Source: Voacanga thouarsii (Eukaryota; Streptophyta; Magnoliopsida; Gentianales; Apocynaceae). Taken from it: a stretch of DNA of 64,000 bases. Position numbers and translations under genes: made by a program. Positions 49,317-61,531 of the stretch are shown one piece after another. Where the stretch lies: assembly GCA_026120185.1 (NCBI GenBank), contig JANUWF010001497.1, positions 1,104,501-1,168,500 of the forward strand. Reading direction: 5' to 3'. The notes beneath the pieces were generated by a model. It searched no databases. It was not told the DNA's origin and saw nothing but the letters and a program-made list of their open reading frames with translations. The first letter of the stretch is position 1, and the number at the start of each line of letters is the position of its first letter.

Positions 49317-52191
49317 TGTAACACCCCTATTAAAAGTAACAGCGAAAGCATACAAAAATTGAGTGTCACCCCATCCAGTTACCCAGACAAGGGGTCTTTA
49401 TAACGAAGAACTAAAAATAGTAATCAAGCCCCAGACTAGTACAACTAACTTATACTGACGTGGTTGTATACATATATAACATTAAGTCTCGTACATGCAA
49501 TCTCTATACTACATCAGTAATATGGTACATAATCCAAAGAGAAAGCGTTTGGACCTAGACTGCCGTCATTGTGGTATCGTCTCCCTATTCGTAGGTCTAC
49601 TCAACTTTAGATCCTACAAAATAGTAAGATAAAAGATACGTGTGAGTGAAAAATCACTCAATAAGTCTCGTGTGTGCTAGTGCTTTACAAAAACAGATAA
49701 AGTAATGCAATGTTGTGTTTTCGTCCCAAAAGGGCACCATATAATTTTTTTTCCACTAAAATTAATTCTAAAACTCTCTAAAGAAGCGTTTGTTCAGAAC
49801 TTGATCATTTTTGAAAAATCGTGTTTCAATTTCAAATTATTGCCCCAAATTCCAAATTACAGGCACTTTTCCAATAGAAGGATGGCCTGCGTGCAAAGCT
49901 CATAAGGCTTCGCCTTCACGCGCCACGTCTTATTGTGCCAAGACCGCAGTCTACAACACTCAACTGTGCATCACCAGCGGGTAAGTACACCGCATCATAC
50001 CCCGAGAATGAATAAGTGCACCGTAGCATACTAAGTATTTTACTTGCTACTATAAGCCAAGGGGTCCCAATCTTGACATCATTCATCATCAGGGTGACAA
50101 GGAGTCAAATGCTACCGAGTGTCCCTGCCCAACATTCGGCGAACGACTCAAAAATAAGATGCACTCGCAAGCCGACAAATGCCAGGTGCTAAACGGCTAG
50201 CCATGACGACATATATCAATGTCCTGTCACCCCGTTCGAAGTAAGATAATCCTTAGAACTAGGCTAAGTTACTAGCGTCGTCTAACTCTAACGTAGGCTA
50301 GTACAAAGATCAAAGTCCTTATTGAGTACTCAACATTACCAATACCAATCCCTACTGACTGCTTGGACCAAAGGGTCATTTGTTCCCGCAGGATTTCTAA
50401 ATCAAATATTTTTGGGGTTAAAATATCACTTTTCAGAAATTAATCATACGGACTCGCAAGTCAGATAATTATTCCCATAGACGCCGCAGGGCCAATCAGT
50501 TCATTCCACAGGCACACTAGGCCAATAAAGTAGTTTTCGGGATCAAAATGTCGTTTTTCAAAAGTCAATCTCATATCGAGATATCATTTTCCAAAATCGT
50601 GTCAAAATAGGGTGAAAAGTTCTTTTCACACATTAAAACAAGTTTCCATGAGTATTCAGGTCATTTTGCCCGTACCTAATCTCAAAAGTCATCTCCAAGG
50701 GCATTCGGGTTATTTTGCCCATACCCAATTCCAAAAAGGCTTCTCAAGAGTATTTAGGTTATTTTACCCTTACCCGATTTAAAAAGTGTTAACAAAAGTT
50801 CCAATAAGGATATTCAATCATTTACCGAATACTCGATTTCAAACGTTTTCATAAAACATTCTAATAAAAATATTTGAATCATTTCCCAAATACCCAATTT
50901 CAAAAGGAACTTATTTCAAAAATTCCAGAATTCTAATCCTAAAAGTGGATAAAATTCAAAGTTTTCAGTTATGTTTCCATAAAATGTTCCAATGAAGGTA
51001 TTCTAGTCAATTCGTGAATACCCGATTCTAAAATTGCCATTTTTTAAAATCTCAAATATTTAATCCAAAAAGGACTAAATTCACAAAATTCGTGCTTTAA
51101 TCATCCGTTAAGATTTTCAAGCCAATTATGATGTTCATTCGAGCCCAAGATGGCATAAAAATAAATCTTATCCAGATAAACCTTAAATATATTCAGAGAT
51201 TTCCAAAATGATGAAAACGTAGCATTTCATGGAAAGATAAAGCACACTAGCTTTCAAAAGGTTTTAGAAGTCAAAGGGACTCACATCGTGTTCTAAATAA
51301 GCTTTTATAGTTCATGTGTCGTTCGACTACCGTTTTCACTATTTCCAATTTGTCGTTAGCTGTTTACTAGTAAATCTACATCAAACATCGTTTTTATATT
51401 TAGTTGTGTTTGGTTGAAAAGTAACCAACGATTAGCCGATGTGCTTAACGGTCAGCTGACGTCCAGACGACGTGCCCGACGGTTAAGAAAATGCTCAACA
51501 ATCATTCATGTTATTTTTTCATCATTTGTTCAATTCTTCCATTTTCCTTTTTCCATATCATTCCTCTCTTCATGAACAAGGAATTATCTTCATGTTTCAC
51601 ATTCATTTCATTCCAAAATCACACAATTAATCCCTCTTAAGTTCATTCATTTCCCAACTAAAATTCTAGAATTTCCCTTCTAGACACACAATTTTGTTTT
51701 GCGCATAATGTTCAATCTACAACTCTGATTAAGTTATATGTTATATCAAAATGATCGTAAGACTTTCAACTTTAATTTTGTGTAAGCTCTTTTTCTAAGT
51801 TCAGATTTTCATGACACAATGTAGAGGCAAAAAAAATCACAGTAGTTTGCCCTAACTCAACCAGTCAAAATCACGGACGCAGTCAAAATGATAAAAATAC
51901 CCTCGATGACCCGATTAACTTAATTCACACCAAAATGTGCATTTCATCGCACTGATCAATTTTCATTCTCAGTGTACCTTCAAATTCTTATTTTATTAAT
52001 AGTAGTAGCATTCTTAAGATTTAAGGTACGGATAGAACAAATTCAATAATTATATTCAAATCCCGACAAAATGTTATTACACCAAAATATTTGTTTCATT
52101 ATATTGATCATCTTTTGTTCTTGCCATTAATACAATTTCTCATTCTATTACAAGTAGTAGCCATTCGAAAGTCAAAATACAGTGTATTATA
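49317..52191 (-). repeat. 3' LTR of a Tekay/Del-like gypsy element
   Basis: Starts TGTAACACCCC at 49317 and ends GTGTATTATA at 52191 (compare GGGTATTACA), 2875 bp. It shares TCTTTATAACGAAG and the CGTGTGAGTG...AATAAGTCTCGTGTGTGCTAG phrase with the LTR at 23070. The polypurine tract and pol adjoin its right side, so on the minus strand it is the 3' LTR. Confidence 0.85.
50640..51040. repeat. Degenerate repeat family inside the gypsy 3' LTR
   Basis: About six copies of a roughly 38-bp motif of the form GNGTATTCNGGTCATTTTGCC followed by an ATACCCAATTCAAAA-like tail, at about 50650, 50700, 50749, 50809, 50870 and 50996. Confidence 0.7.
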
Positions 52192-52205
52192 ATCTCATCT
52201 CCTTA
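52192..52205 (-). promoter_or_regulatory. Polypurine tract of the gypsy element
   Basis: Minus-strand TAAGGAGATGAGAT immediately before the LTR, and just after the end of pol. Confidence 0.7.
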
Positions 52206-53798
52206 CAAAAATTTCATCCTCAAAATTGGCCTACACCTAGAATAATTCTGGATAATTATTCAACATCTTCGCTTTAATTTCCTAGGTTGTGTCTTGCACT
52301 GGACGATGATTCCATAACACTTTTACAAGTGAAATTTTCTTATTCCACAATTCCTTTTCAGCATTCTCCAAGATCTTAATAAGCTTTTCCTTATACTTCA
52401 AGTTTGGAGTCATCTCAATAGGTCTTTGTTCAAAACGTGTGTATGATCAGCTACATACTTCTGAAGTTGGGAGACAAGAAATACATTGTGAATACCTTGA
52501 AGCTCTGTTGGTAACTCCAATCGATAAGCCACCTTCCCAATCCTCTCAACAATAGGAAATGATCCAACGTACCTAGGTGCCAACTTCTTTCTTTGTCCTC
52601 TAGTTCCCAATTGCCATTGTGGAGTCAACTTTAAGAATACATGATCTCCTTCTACAAACTCCAAATCTCTTCTGTGTCGATCCGCATAGCTTTTTTGTCT
52701 ACTCTGAGCTGCCTCCAATTTGATTTTGATCATTTCCACAGCTCGTCAAACTTTTTCAAGATCAAAAGCATCCTGTTCACCTTTCTCCATCCTAAACTTT
52801 TCCAATACAACGGGGACTGACATTTTCTTCCATATAAGGCTTCAAACGGGGCCATTCCAATTGTTGATTGATAACTACTCTCTCTATCCACAAATAGCTG
52901 GCCTAATTATAAAAACTATGCATATTAAGGAATTGTGGAATTCTATAGTAAAAATGATTAAAATGTCTACTATACCCTTTGGAGTATTTTTATTATCTTT
53001 CTCACTTCATTAATTTGAATCTCACCACTTTTTTAATTACATCACTTTAATAATTACATATTTCTCTCTCTTCTCACCTATGTCCTTTGTCTCTCTCTTC
53101 TCACTCTTTGTTTTAGAGTCTTCTTTTCACCCATATCACCTCATTAAATTATACTTTTGACTATTTTTATAGGATAACGTGATTTTATTATTTGTTAAAA
53201 TAATTTCAATATGGGTAATTGTAATACTAATTAATTGATAAAAAATTGTGTTAAGGGTAAAATTGAAAAAAAATAATTAAATACAACATACATTTAGAAA
53301 GTAGACAGTTATTTTTGGACAAACTAAAAAGGAAATTAGACCGGTTATTTGTGGACGGAGGGAGTATTATTGTATGCGAATTCTGCATATGCCAAATTAT
53401 CAATCCATTTAGTTCCAAAATTCAAAGCGTAGGCCTACAACATGTCTTTCAAAACTTTATTCACTCGTTCGGTCTGTCCATCTGTTTGTGGATGTGCTGC
53501 TATGCTAAACTTTAATGTTGTTCCATATCTCTATTACAATTTAGTTTAAAACTTCGAGGTAAATCTAGGATCTCGATCTGACATAATACTAGATGGCACT
53601 CCATGTAGTCTGATTACTTCCTCCATATAAATCTTACTTAACTTCTCTAAAGAATCCTGTTGGTTGATGGGAATGAAATGAGCTGACTTAGTCAGCCGAT
53701 CCACTATTACCCATATGGTATCTCGTTGTCCTACTGTCATGGGTAATCTTATAATGAAATCCATGGTAATTTCATTCCATTTCTATGATGGAGTAGGT
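52206..53798 (-). pseudogene. Ty3/gypsy integrase with chromodomain-like tail
   Basis: Minus-strand integrase. Core: TMDFIIRLPMTVGQRDTIWV (near 53766), VDRLTKSAHFIPI (near 53704), IMSDRDPRFTSKF (near 53584). After the MITE: QSTIGMAPFEALYGRK (near 52868). C-terminal barrel: KSYADRHRRDLEFVEGDHVF (near 52694), APRYVGSFPIVERIGKVAYR (near 52580), then KVLWNHRPVQDTTWE and NNYPELF (near 52330-52250), a chromodomain-like ending as in Tekay/Del chromoviruses. Early stops include a Trp-to-TAG change near 53787. The rest of pol lies to the right, cut by the SIRE-type copia at 53799. Confidence 0.9.
52878..53364. mobile_element. Stowaway-type MITE inside the gypsy integrase
   Basis: 487 bp, inverted ends CTCTCTCTATCCACAAATA and CTCCCTCCGTCCACAAATA, flanked by TA (52876-52877 and 53365-53366). 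Removing it plus one TA rejoins integrase codons in frame. Confidence 0.92.
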
Positions 53799-54914
53799 TG
53801 TTAGCCCTAAGGGCGGTTTCCTGTGTTTTGACTTATGACAAACAATGATGAGGACTAATATATGTGATTTACTTGTTAAAGGACATGTTTAACCTCAATT
53901 TTTTCAAGACATGCAAATAAGATTGCCAAGCACCTTTTGAGCATAGAACCCAAGAATGGGTAGTCAAGTAGAAGACCAAACTTAAGAGATTGCATACCAA
54001 AAAGTTCTTGTGGAAGAACTTTAGACTAGGAATTGTTATTAAAGTATTTCTTGTAAATGCCTATGTCTCTTTACCTTATGATTAAATTTATTTCTACCTT
54101 AAAGCATACAAATAAAAAGATTTCAAAGTTTTATATCTCAGAATTTTGGATTGAGTAGTTTAGATAATTTTGCATCCAAAAGATTCGTCTAAAATCCTGT
54201 GAACAGTGTCAAATCATTTTTGCCTGAAAAAGTGCCATTTTGGACTTACCTTTTGGATGCACCTTCGTTCGAAACATGATTCCAAAATGCAAGTAAATCT
54301 GATATTGAAAAACAACCGTTTTATAGCCGTTGGTACTTTACTTTATGCCTCTATATAAGGCTTCTAAACTTGATTTGACTGTAGATTTTTGCTCTATCTT
54401 TTTAAGAAACACTCTTGCTCTATAGAAAACAAAAATCTCCTTTATTAAAGTGTTTCAAAATGAAATCAAATTATGGCTTAAAGGTAAAAGTGTTTGTGCT
54501 TGTTCTTTGTGCACATCTACTCAAAAAAGGAAGCATTTACTATTCCATTCATTTTCAATCTTTTTTGTATACCAAGGTTGTGGTGTAAAACCCATTTGGG
54601 GGTAAGCCTTGATTTGTTGGTTGATTAAGAGGTTTTGGAAAACCAAGTATGGTGATCCTCTCTTATATTTGGTACAGATTAATTCCATTAAGTTAGGTAA
54701 ATGAAATCTGGTTGAAAATCCTTAAGTGTGAGCTTAAGGTAGTGGATGTAGATCTTGGTAGATCAAACCACTATACATTGTATATGTCATTTCTCTGCAT
54801 TTACTCAGCATTTATTTTCGAACAATCTTGCAAACTGTCCTTGCTCGAAATCTCTTAGTCTCTTAAAAATTTTAGTTTGCCAAAAACCTTATTCACCTCC
54901 TCTAAAGTTTTTCA
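53799..54914 (+). repeat. 5' LTR of the SIRE-type element
   Basis: 1116 bp, TGTTAGCCC ... TTTTTCA, ending two bases before the primer-binding site. TATA box CTATATAAGG at 54351-54360. Confidence 0.85.
54351..54360 (+). promoter_or_regulatory. TATA box of the SIRE-type LTR
   Basis: CTATATAAGG, midway along the LTR. Confidence 0.6.
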
Positions 54915-54916
54915 TT

Positions 54917-54928
54917 TGGTATCAGAGC
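54917..54928 (+). promoter_or_regulatory. Primer-binding site (Met-tRNA)
   Basis: TGGTATCAGAGC, an exact match to the plant initiator Met-tRNA site, two bases after the LTR. Confidence 0.95.
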
Positions 54929-55009
54929 GTGGTCTACATATTCTCGGTCTAACAACCTTGTAGGAAAGATCCTCATAGCAAATTCATCCTTTCTTTTGTA
55001 TGTTGAAGG

Positions 55010-58000
55010 TTCGTCAACAAATTGACCTCCATTGTTTAATGGAAACAACTACACATTCTGGAAAAATAGAATGAAAATCTATGTGTACTAAATCAACTTT
55101 GAGTTGTGGAATTTGATAGAAAAAGGTCCTTTTATTCCGTCAAAGTTATTGATGGCGTAAAAATACCTAAACAAAATGACGAATTAGATTTTGAAGACAA
55201 TGCTAAGATGACATTGAATTTCAGGTTTTGAATATCTTGTGTTGTGCACTAGATGCCACTGAATATAATCGAGTTAGTGGTTGTGATTCAACCCATGACA
55301 TGTGAAAATTACTTGAGGTCACCTATGAGGGGACAAACCAAGTTAAGGAATCCAAATTGGGGCTTCTAATTCATGATTGTGAATTATTCACAATGAAGCC
55401 GAATAAAAGCATTACTGATATGTTCACTAAATTCACAAATATCTCAAATGGCCTTAAAGCCTATGGGAAGGTTTATTCCCTTGGGGAACAAAATCGAAAA
55501 ATTCTGGATGCATTACCTAAAAGCTGGCAGCCTAAAACTCTTACTGTGGAAGAATCCAAGGATTTGAAATCCTTACCAACTGAAGAGCTGATTAACTCTC
55601 TTCTAACATATAAAATGAAACTCAAGAGGTTTTAAGAATCCGATGATCATAATAAAGGTAAAAAGGGAATAGCATTGAAAGCTGAAAAAGAGGATGCAAA
55701 AACTAGTTAATCAGACAGTAGTGATAAATTGAGATAGAAGTTCACAAAAAGGAAAAGACAATCTTCACCATTCAAGCCTCAATGTTATAAATGCAAAAGC
55801 ACTAAACACTTCATTGCTGACTATCTAGTTGCACAAGAAAAGGAAGGCATAATGTTTAAAAAGAAGAAGAAGGAGTTGAAGGCAAAGAAAAGCAAGTTGG
55901 GACCAAAATGGATCTGAGTCTAAAGAAGAAGATTCTGAAAATAAAACTGCCAACATATGCTTCATGGCCATGGAAAATGTCTAATTCGCATATATCTAAA
56001 CATGAAAAGCATGATGATCCAAATGAATTGCTATTTGATATGTTCCATGAACTAAAAAAACTGTCTAGAAAAAATAAAGAAATAAAATTGAAGATTGATT
56101 GTTTGTTAAATGAGAATGAAAAGTTGTTGAGTGAGAACAAAATGTCTCTTGAATCACACATATATGCTATTATGGAAAAGGTTGTGATCGTTTAAGATTT
56201 AAAAGGGAAGCAAAGCATAGCGGAAGCAACAAATTGAACAAGAAAAACACGCAGCAGAACTCTAGACCATAGCCGGCGCTGGTTCCGGCGGCCTCAGCTG
56301 ACGCCGGTCACGGCCTGTCTGACCTCTGAGGGGGAAAATTTTGTTTACCTCTTCTTCTTGTTCTTAAAGTTGGCTGGACCGGAATATGTGGAACAGGGGT
56401 AGGTGCGCTGGTGGAAATCTCTGGTGTGATTCCTACAAGCCTTCTATTCCGTCTGTGTATGTATATGAACGTCAACCTCTCAATTTTCTAGTATATGGCC
56501 TGCCTAATCTACGTTTGGTGAACAACTTATAGGGCTAAGGAATTTTTTAGAGAGAAAAGAAGGCTGTCATGTTTTTGTTTTCTCAGAGAAGAAGCCGAAA
56601 AACAACGTTGTCTACAACGTATATCTTTGTTCTCTTGTTTAACCTAAATAAAACCCTAGGTTAAACTGGATTGACCCATTGGACTCTTAATTTAGCATTT
56701 TAGACTAAGTTAATTATTCTAATTAGAACAAAATAAATGGCCCAATAAATAATTAATTTTTCAGCCCAAATAAACTAGTCCAATTAACAAGATTATATTA
56801 GTTTGGTCCTAGGTCAATATTTAATTATTCAAACTGGGCTAAAGCCCTGAACAATTAATTAACCCACTAAACTAATTTGATTAATTAATTTTTTCTGTGG
56901 ACCTCTATTTTATTCTAGCCCACTAATTAAATTATGCTACTTAAATAAAATAAATTTCATTTAATTTAAGACCAATTTCTTAGCCTGTATATAATTAGGA
57001 CTTACATTCTATACTGGGGACCAAAAGAAACATCGCCTTGGCTACTAAAATGATCAAACTATCCTTGCCATATAAATAGCTGTATTTTACATTTTAAATA
57101 TTTCTTAATATCACCATAAGGAAATATTGACCCCAAGGACAATGTTGCATTTAGCAAAGTCTCTGACTTACAAGTGATGTGACTAAAGTACCCCTCTATA
57201 CATTGACGTACATTAGAGAGGAACAAATATACTAACACCTCTCTAAATGACATCTACCATCCTTAGGCTTCTAGTCCAATGATCTACGACTACCTATATT
57301 ATTTTCGCTTTCCAAGGGAGCTACCCTAAAGCAAATATCCAAGTCATGTTTCCTAGGGCCCTGGATATTTAGATCATTCAGACAACCACAAGGGGTGATA
57401 TAGTATAGAAACTATCTTGTATAAGTCTGTCTTAACTAACTAGTCACACATACCCAACGTGCAAGTATATTGGTCCTACGATAGAACCTCAACTAAAAGC
57501 AAATCAAAGTACATGCTTTCAACTTCGTCAGACCACCAACTCATACTCAAGTCGTAAAGTACTAGTCCACGTTGTAGTAGTAGTAGTTTAGGTTTCTACC
57601 ATATAGTACTTTAAGAAACCACTACTACAGGTCTTATTTTACGTATTCGAAATACGCTTATGTCATGAAGTGAGTGGACTACTCACTGGCTAAAGGTAAG
57701 ACATTCCCCATTTGAAATTCATAACATAATAACATAAATATGATGAGATTCCCATTCTCATCAATCGGTTATGAACAGACGTTTATGTATTAAGTAACCC
57801 GTAATCCATATCTTATTATAAAAGACTACCATTCACATGAACCACTCACTTAAACACAATAGATCTTTTTCAAATGTAATTGTGCACAAACAATTTCTGA
57901 AAATAAATTCTTTTATTAAAACATTCGATGTTTACATTAGAAACCTAGTCTAAGAGGGTATATTTCACAACAATCATGACTACTTTACAATATGTATTTC

Positions 58001-58425
58001 TAGAAAATGGAAGTTTGTATGATAAAATTCATTCACTTAAAAGTATGCTCAGCACATTTGATGACATAAAAAATATAGTCAATGATCTTACCACATGTAT
58101 TGAAAAATTTACAAATAGCAAAAACAACCTGGAAAAATTACTTGGGACTTAACATCAAGTTGAAAATTGAAATGGCCTAGGATATAAACATGAGAACAAG
58201 GATAAAATTCATAAGCCTCGATTTGTTAAAGCTGTCTCATGCTACACGACACACAAAGCATGCACATATTGTGAAAAATCAAGACATATAGCATCGAGGT
58301 GTCTTATTAAGAAGAAAGTGGAATCCGGTGGAATAATATTTTGGAAAATTAAAGGAAACACTACTAACCCTCATGGACCCAAGAAAATGTGGGTACCAAT
58401 AATCACTCTTCTTTCTCATGTATAG
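55010..58425 (+). pseudogene. SIRE-type gag, split by a solo LTR
   Basis: Capsid/nucleocapsid. PPLFNGNNYTFWKNRMKIY near 55026 starts the UBN2-type domain, which continues in 55357-55635 (CELFTMKPNKSITDMFTKF; LPKSWQPKTLTVEESKDL). Zinc knuckle 1 is CYKCKSTKHFIADY near 55783, with the last Cys now Tyr. A helical Lys/Glu-rich segment (55908-56191) continues at 57973 (YVFLENGSLYDKIHSL) to KNNLEKLLGT near 58122. Zinc knuckle 2 is CTYCEKSRHIASRC near 58260. Several stops lie between 55090 and 55300. The reverse LTR 56192-57972 separates the two halves. Confidence 0.88.
56192..57972 (-). mobile_element. Copia solo LTR (reverse) inside SIRE gag
   Basis: On the minus strand it begins TGTTGTGAAATATACCCTCT at 57972 and ends near 56192. 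Flanks ATCGT (56187-56191) and ATCAT (57973-57977) match at four of five bases. Its sequence follows the LTR family of 22308 and 30384 (CCTCTTAGACTAG, GATGAGAATGGGAATCTCAT, TTGACCCCAAGG on the opposite strand). Excision with one TSD keeps the gag frame. Confidence 0.9.
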
Positions 58426-58870
58426 GCACATTCTTGGAGAAAATGAGCTTAACCAAGTGGTTTTTGGACAACGGTTGTTCAAGACATATGACTAGAAATG
58501 TAGCTTTGTTAGAAGATGTGTAAATCATAAATGAAGGATTCGTTATCTTTGGAGACAAAAAGAAAGAAAAAATTCTTAGCATAGGTAATATTGGTAAAGG
58601 TTTCTCAACCATTATAAAATAAGTATTACTAATTGATGAGGTAAAATATAATTTGCTTAGCATTAGCCAACTATATGACAATGGTTGCAAAGTCATTTTT
58701 GAAAAGGATTCTTGCTCTATCATGGATAGCTCAAATTTTGAAATAATCTTTATTATCAACCATGTTGGAAATGTGTATGTATTCTATCTAAATGACCTTA
58801 AGCTCATGGTATTAGATGCCTCTCCGTACATGACAATGATAGTTACCTTTGGCATAGAAGATTAGGTCAT
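58426..58870 (+). pseudogene. SIRE-type protease
   Basis: WFLDNGCSRHMTRN near 58458. The catalytic Asp is kept but the following residue is Asn, where aspartic proteases have Ser or Thr. A stop interrupts near 58520. The downstream open part (58653-58865) includes NLLSISQLYDNGCKVIFEKD, the usual protease-to-integrase linker. Confidence 0.85.
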
Positions 58871-59900
58871 GTATCTTTTGATTTGCTAAACAAATTGTTC
58901 TCAAAAGAACTTGTTAGGGGATTGCCCAAAATGAAGTTTGATAAAAGTAAAATTTGTAATGCATGCCAATTTGAAAAACAAATCAAAATTTCTTTTAAAC
59001 CCAAGAAAATAATTTCAACATCAAAACCTCTTGAATTAATTAATTTATAGGGATTTGTTTGGATCAATGAGGGCTGTTAGCCTTGGCAGTAAAAAGTATG
59101 CATATGTGCTAGTTGATAATTTCTCCAGATTTACTTGAACTTTATTTCTTGGACAAAAGGATGAAGCCGTTTCTGAATTTTCAAAACTGACCAAACGCAT
59201 CCAAAACTCTATTGGATGCAAACTGATTTTAATTAGAAATGATAATGGTAGAGAATTTTGCAACAATAAATTTACACACTGTTTTGATGAAAATGGAGTA
59301 TTTCACAAATTTTCAGCAGCCAAAACACCTCAACAAAATGGTGTTGTTGAAGGAAAAATCGAACTTTGCAAGAAATGGTTAGATTTATGATTTGTGAAAA
59401 TGCCTTTCCAAAATACTTTTAGGTTGAAGTTGTTAATACAGCATGTTATATTGTAAATCGAGTAATGTTGAGACCGTTTTTTAGAAAAACACCATTTGAA
59501 CTTATGTTTAACAAAACTCCATCAATCTCCTATTTTAAAGTGTTCTGCTGTAAATGTTTTGTCCTTAATACCCGAGATAATCTTGGAAAATTTGATAGCA
59601 AATTCGATGAGGCTATATTTCTTGGATACTCTTCTAATAAAAAGGCATATAGAGTGTGCAATAAAAAAACTCTATGTGTGAAAGAATCCGTACATGTTAT
59701 TTTTCATGAATCTAACATTTATGCTCCAATAAAAGATGATGATGATATAAGAGGTTCAAAGGAAGTAAGAAAAGACCAACTCAAAGCTCTACCGCTAGAT
59801 GCTCATGCAAAAGAAGAAGAAGTTGAAGAACAACAAGTTGAACAAGGAAGGCAACAAACTGAAGAGTCCACGGATCAACAATTACCAAAGGATTAGAAAT
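58871..59900 (+). pseudogene. SIRE-type integrase
   Basis: First catalytic Asp in YRDLFGSMRAV (near 59048), second in LILIRNDNGREF (near 59226), Glu in TPQQNGVVEGKIE (near 59328). The C-terminal open stretch 59465-59896 has FRKTPFELMFNKTPSISYFK and FLGYSSNKKAYRVCN, then a Glu/Gln-rich linker (59800-59880). Stops lie near 59138 and 59388. Confidence 0.87.
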
Positions 59901-59959
59901 ACAAAACTGGTCATCCCAAAGAATAAATCATTGGTGATCCAAGCTATAGAGTTAAAACT

Positions 59960-61531
59960 AGATGGTATTTCATAGATAACTTTGACCTTCTCTCAAGTAT
60001 AGAACCTAATTGTATTGATGTAGTACTGCATGGTGTATTTTGGATAATTGCTATGCAAGAAGAACTAAATCAATTTGAAAGAAATCAAATTTGAAAATTT
60101 GTCCCTAGACCACTTGATCATCCGGTTATTAATACCAAGTGGGCATTTAGAAATAAACTTGATGAAAATGGAGCTATCATTAGAAATAAAGCTAGACTGG
60201 TCGCCCAAGGATTCAATTAAGAAGAGGGCATTGATTATGATGAGATATTTGCTCCCGTTACTAGACTAGAATCTATAAGAATGCTTCTTGCTTTTGCTTC
60301 CTTAAAAAATTTCATACTTTATCAAATGGATGTTAAGTGTGCATTCCTAAATGATTTTATTGAGAAGGAGGTGTATGTAGAATAACCTCTTGGTTTTATT
60401 CATGAGCACTTTCCAAATTATGTTTTCAAACTTTCTAAGGCTCTTTATGGGTTAAAACAAGCCCCACGAGATTAGTATGAGAGGCTTAGTGGATTCTTGA
60501 TTTCAAAAGATTTTTCAAGAGGCTTGATTGATACCACTTTGTTTATCAAATCTGATAAATCTGGTGATCTACTTATTGCTTAAATTTATGTTGATGATAT
60601 CATTTTTTGTGCTACTAATGATTCTTTGTGCAAGATGTTTGCTAAGACAATGCAGTAAGAATTCGAAATGCGCATGATGGGAGAACTAAACTTCTTTCTC
60701 GAACTGCAAATTAAGTAAACCAAAGATAGAATCTTCATGAATCAAGCTAAGTATGCCAAGGAGCTGCTCAAAAGGTTTGGTATAAATGAAGCCAAAGAAA
60801 TCTGCACACCTATGAGTACTTCTATAAAACTTGATAAAGATGAAAAGGGTAAGAATGTAGATGAATATAAGTATAGAGGTATGATTGGAAGCTTACTCTA
60901 TCTCACTACTAGCCGGCCTGATATTATGTTTTCAGTTTGTCTTTGTGCCCAGTTTCAATCATGTCCAAAGGAATCGCACCTATGTACAATAAAATGCATC
61001 CTTTGATATCTAATCGGCACACATAATTATAGCTTATAATATCCTCATACTAACATATTTGATCTTATAGGATACACCGATGCAAATTATGCTGACTGCA
61101 AAGTGGAAAGAAAAAGTACAAGTGGCCATGGTTAATTTCTTGGATACTCTTTAGTGTCATAGCACAGCAAAAAGCAAGCATGTGTATCCTTATCCACAAC
61201 CAAGGCCGAATATATTGTAGCCGACAGCTGTTGTGCACAAATCTTGTAGATGAAAGGTACATTACTTGATTTTGGTCTTAATTTTAATTACGTGCTTATA
61301 TTATGTGATAATACAAGTGTTATCAATCTAACTAAAAATCCTGTTCAATATTCTAGAACCAAGCATATAGAAGTCAAACATCATTTTATCCGTGATCATG
61401 TGCTTAAAGGCGATGTGTGTGTTGAATATATTTCAACTAATGAACAACTCACCGACATCTTTACAAAACCTTTGGCCGAAGAAAGATTCAACAATCTGAC
61501 AAGAGGTTTGGGAATTACAAAAATCACATGA
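59960..61531 (+). pseudogene. SIRE-type reverse transcriptase and RNase H
   Basis: RT motifs: NTKWAFRNKLDENGAIIRN (near 60132), YDEIFAPVTRLESIRM (near 60237), YQMDVKCAFLNDF (near 60318), KALYGLKQAPRD (near 60437), the catalytic IYVDDIIF (near 60584), MMGELNFFLELQIK (near 60676). Then GMIGSLLYLTTSRPDIMFSV (near 60880), YTDANYADC (near 61074), LCDNTSVINLTKNPVQYSRT (near 61302) and the end EQLTDIFTKPLAEERFNNL (near 61441). Stops at 60218, 60383, 60473, 60581 and 60715 fall mostly where Gln or Trp is usual. Otherwise the domain is well preserved. Confidence 0.92.

Noticed and set aside
50640..51040. Regularly spaced repeats considered as a CRISPR-like array
   Set aside because: Units are degenerate, spacing is irregular, and they lie inside an LTR of a plant genome.
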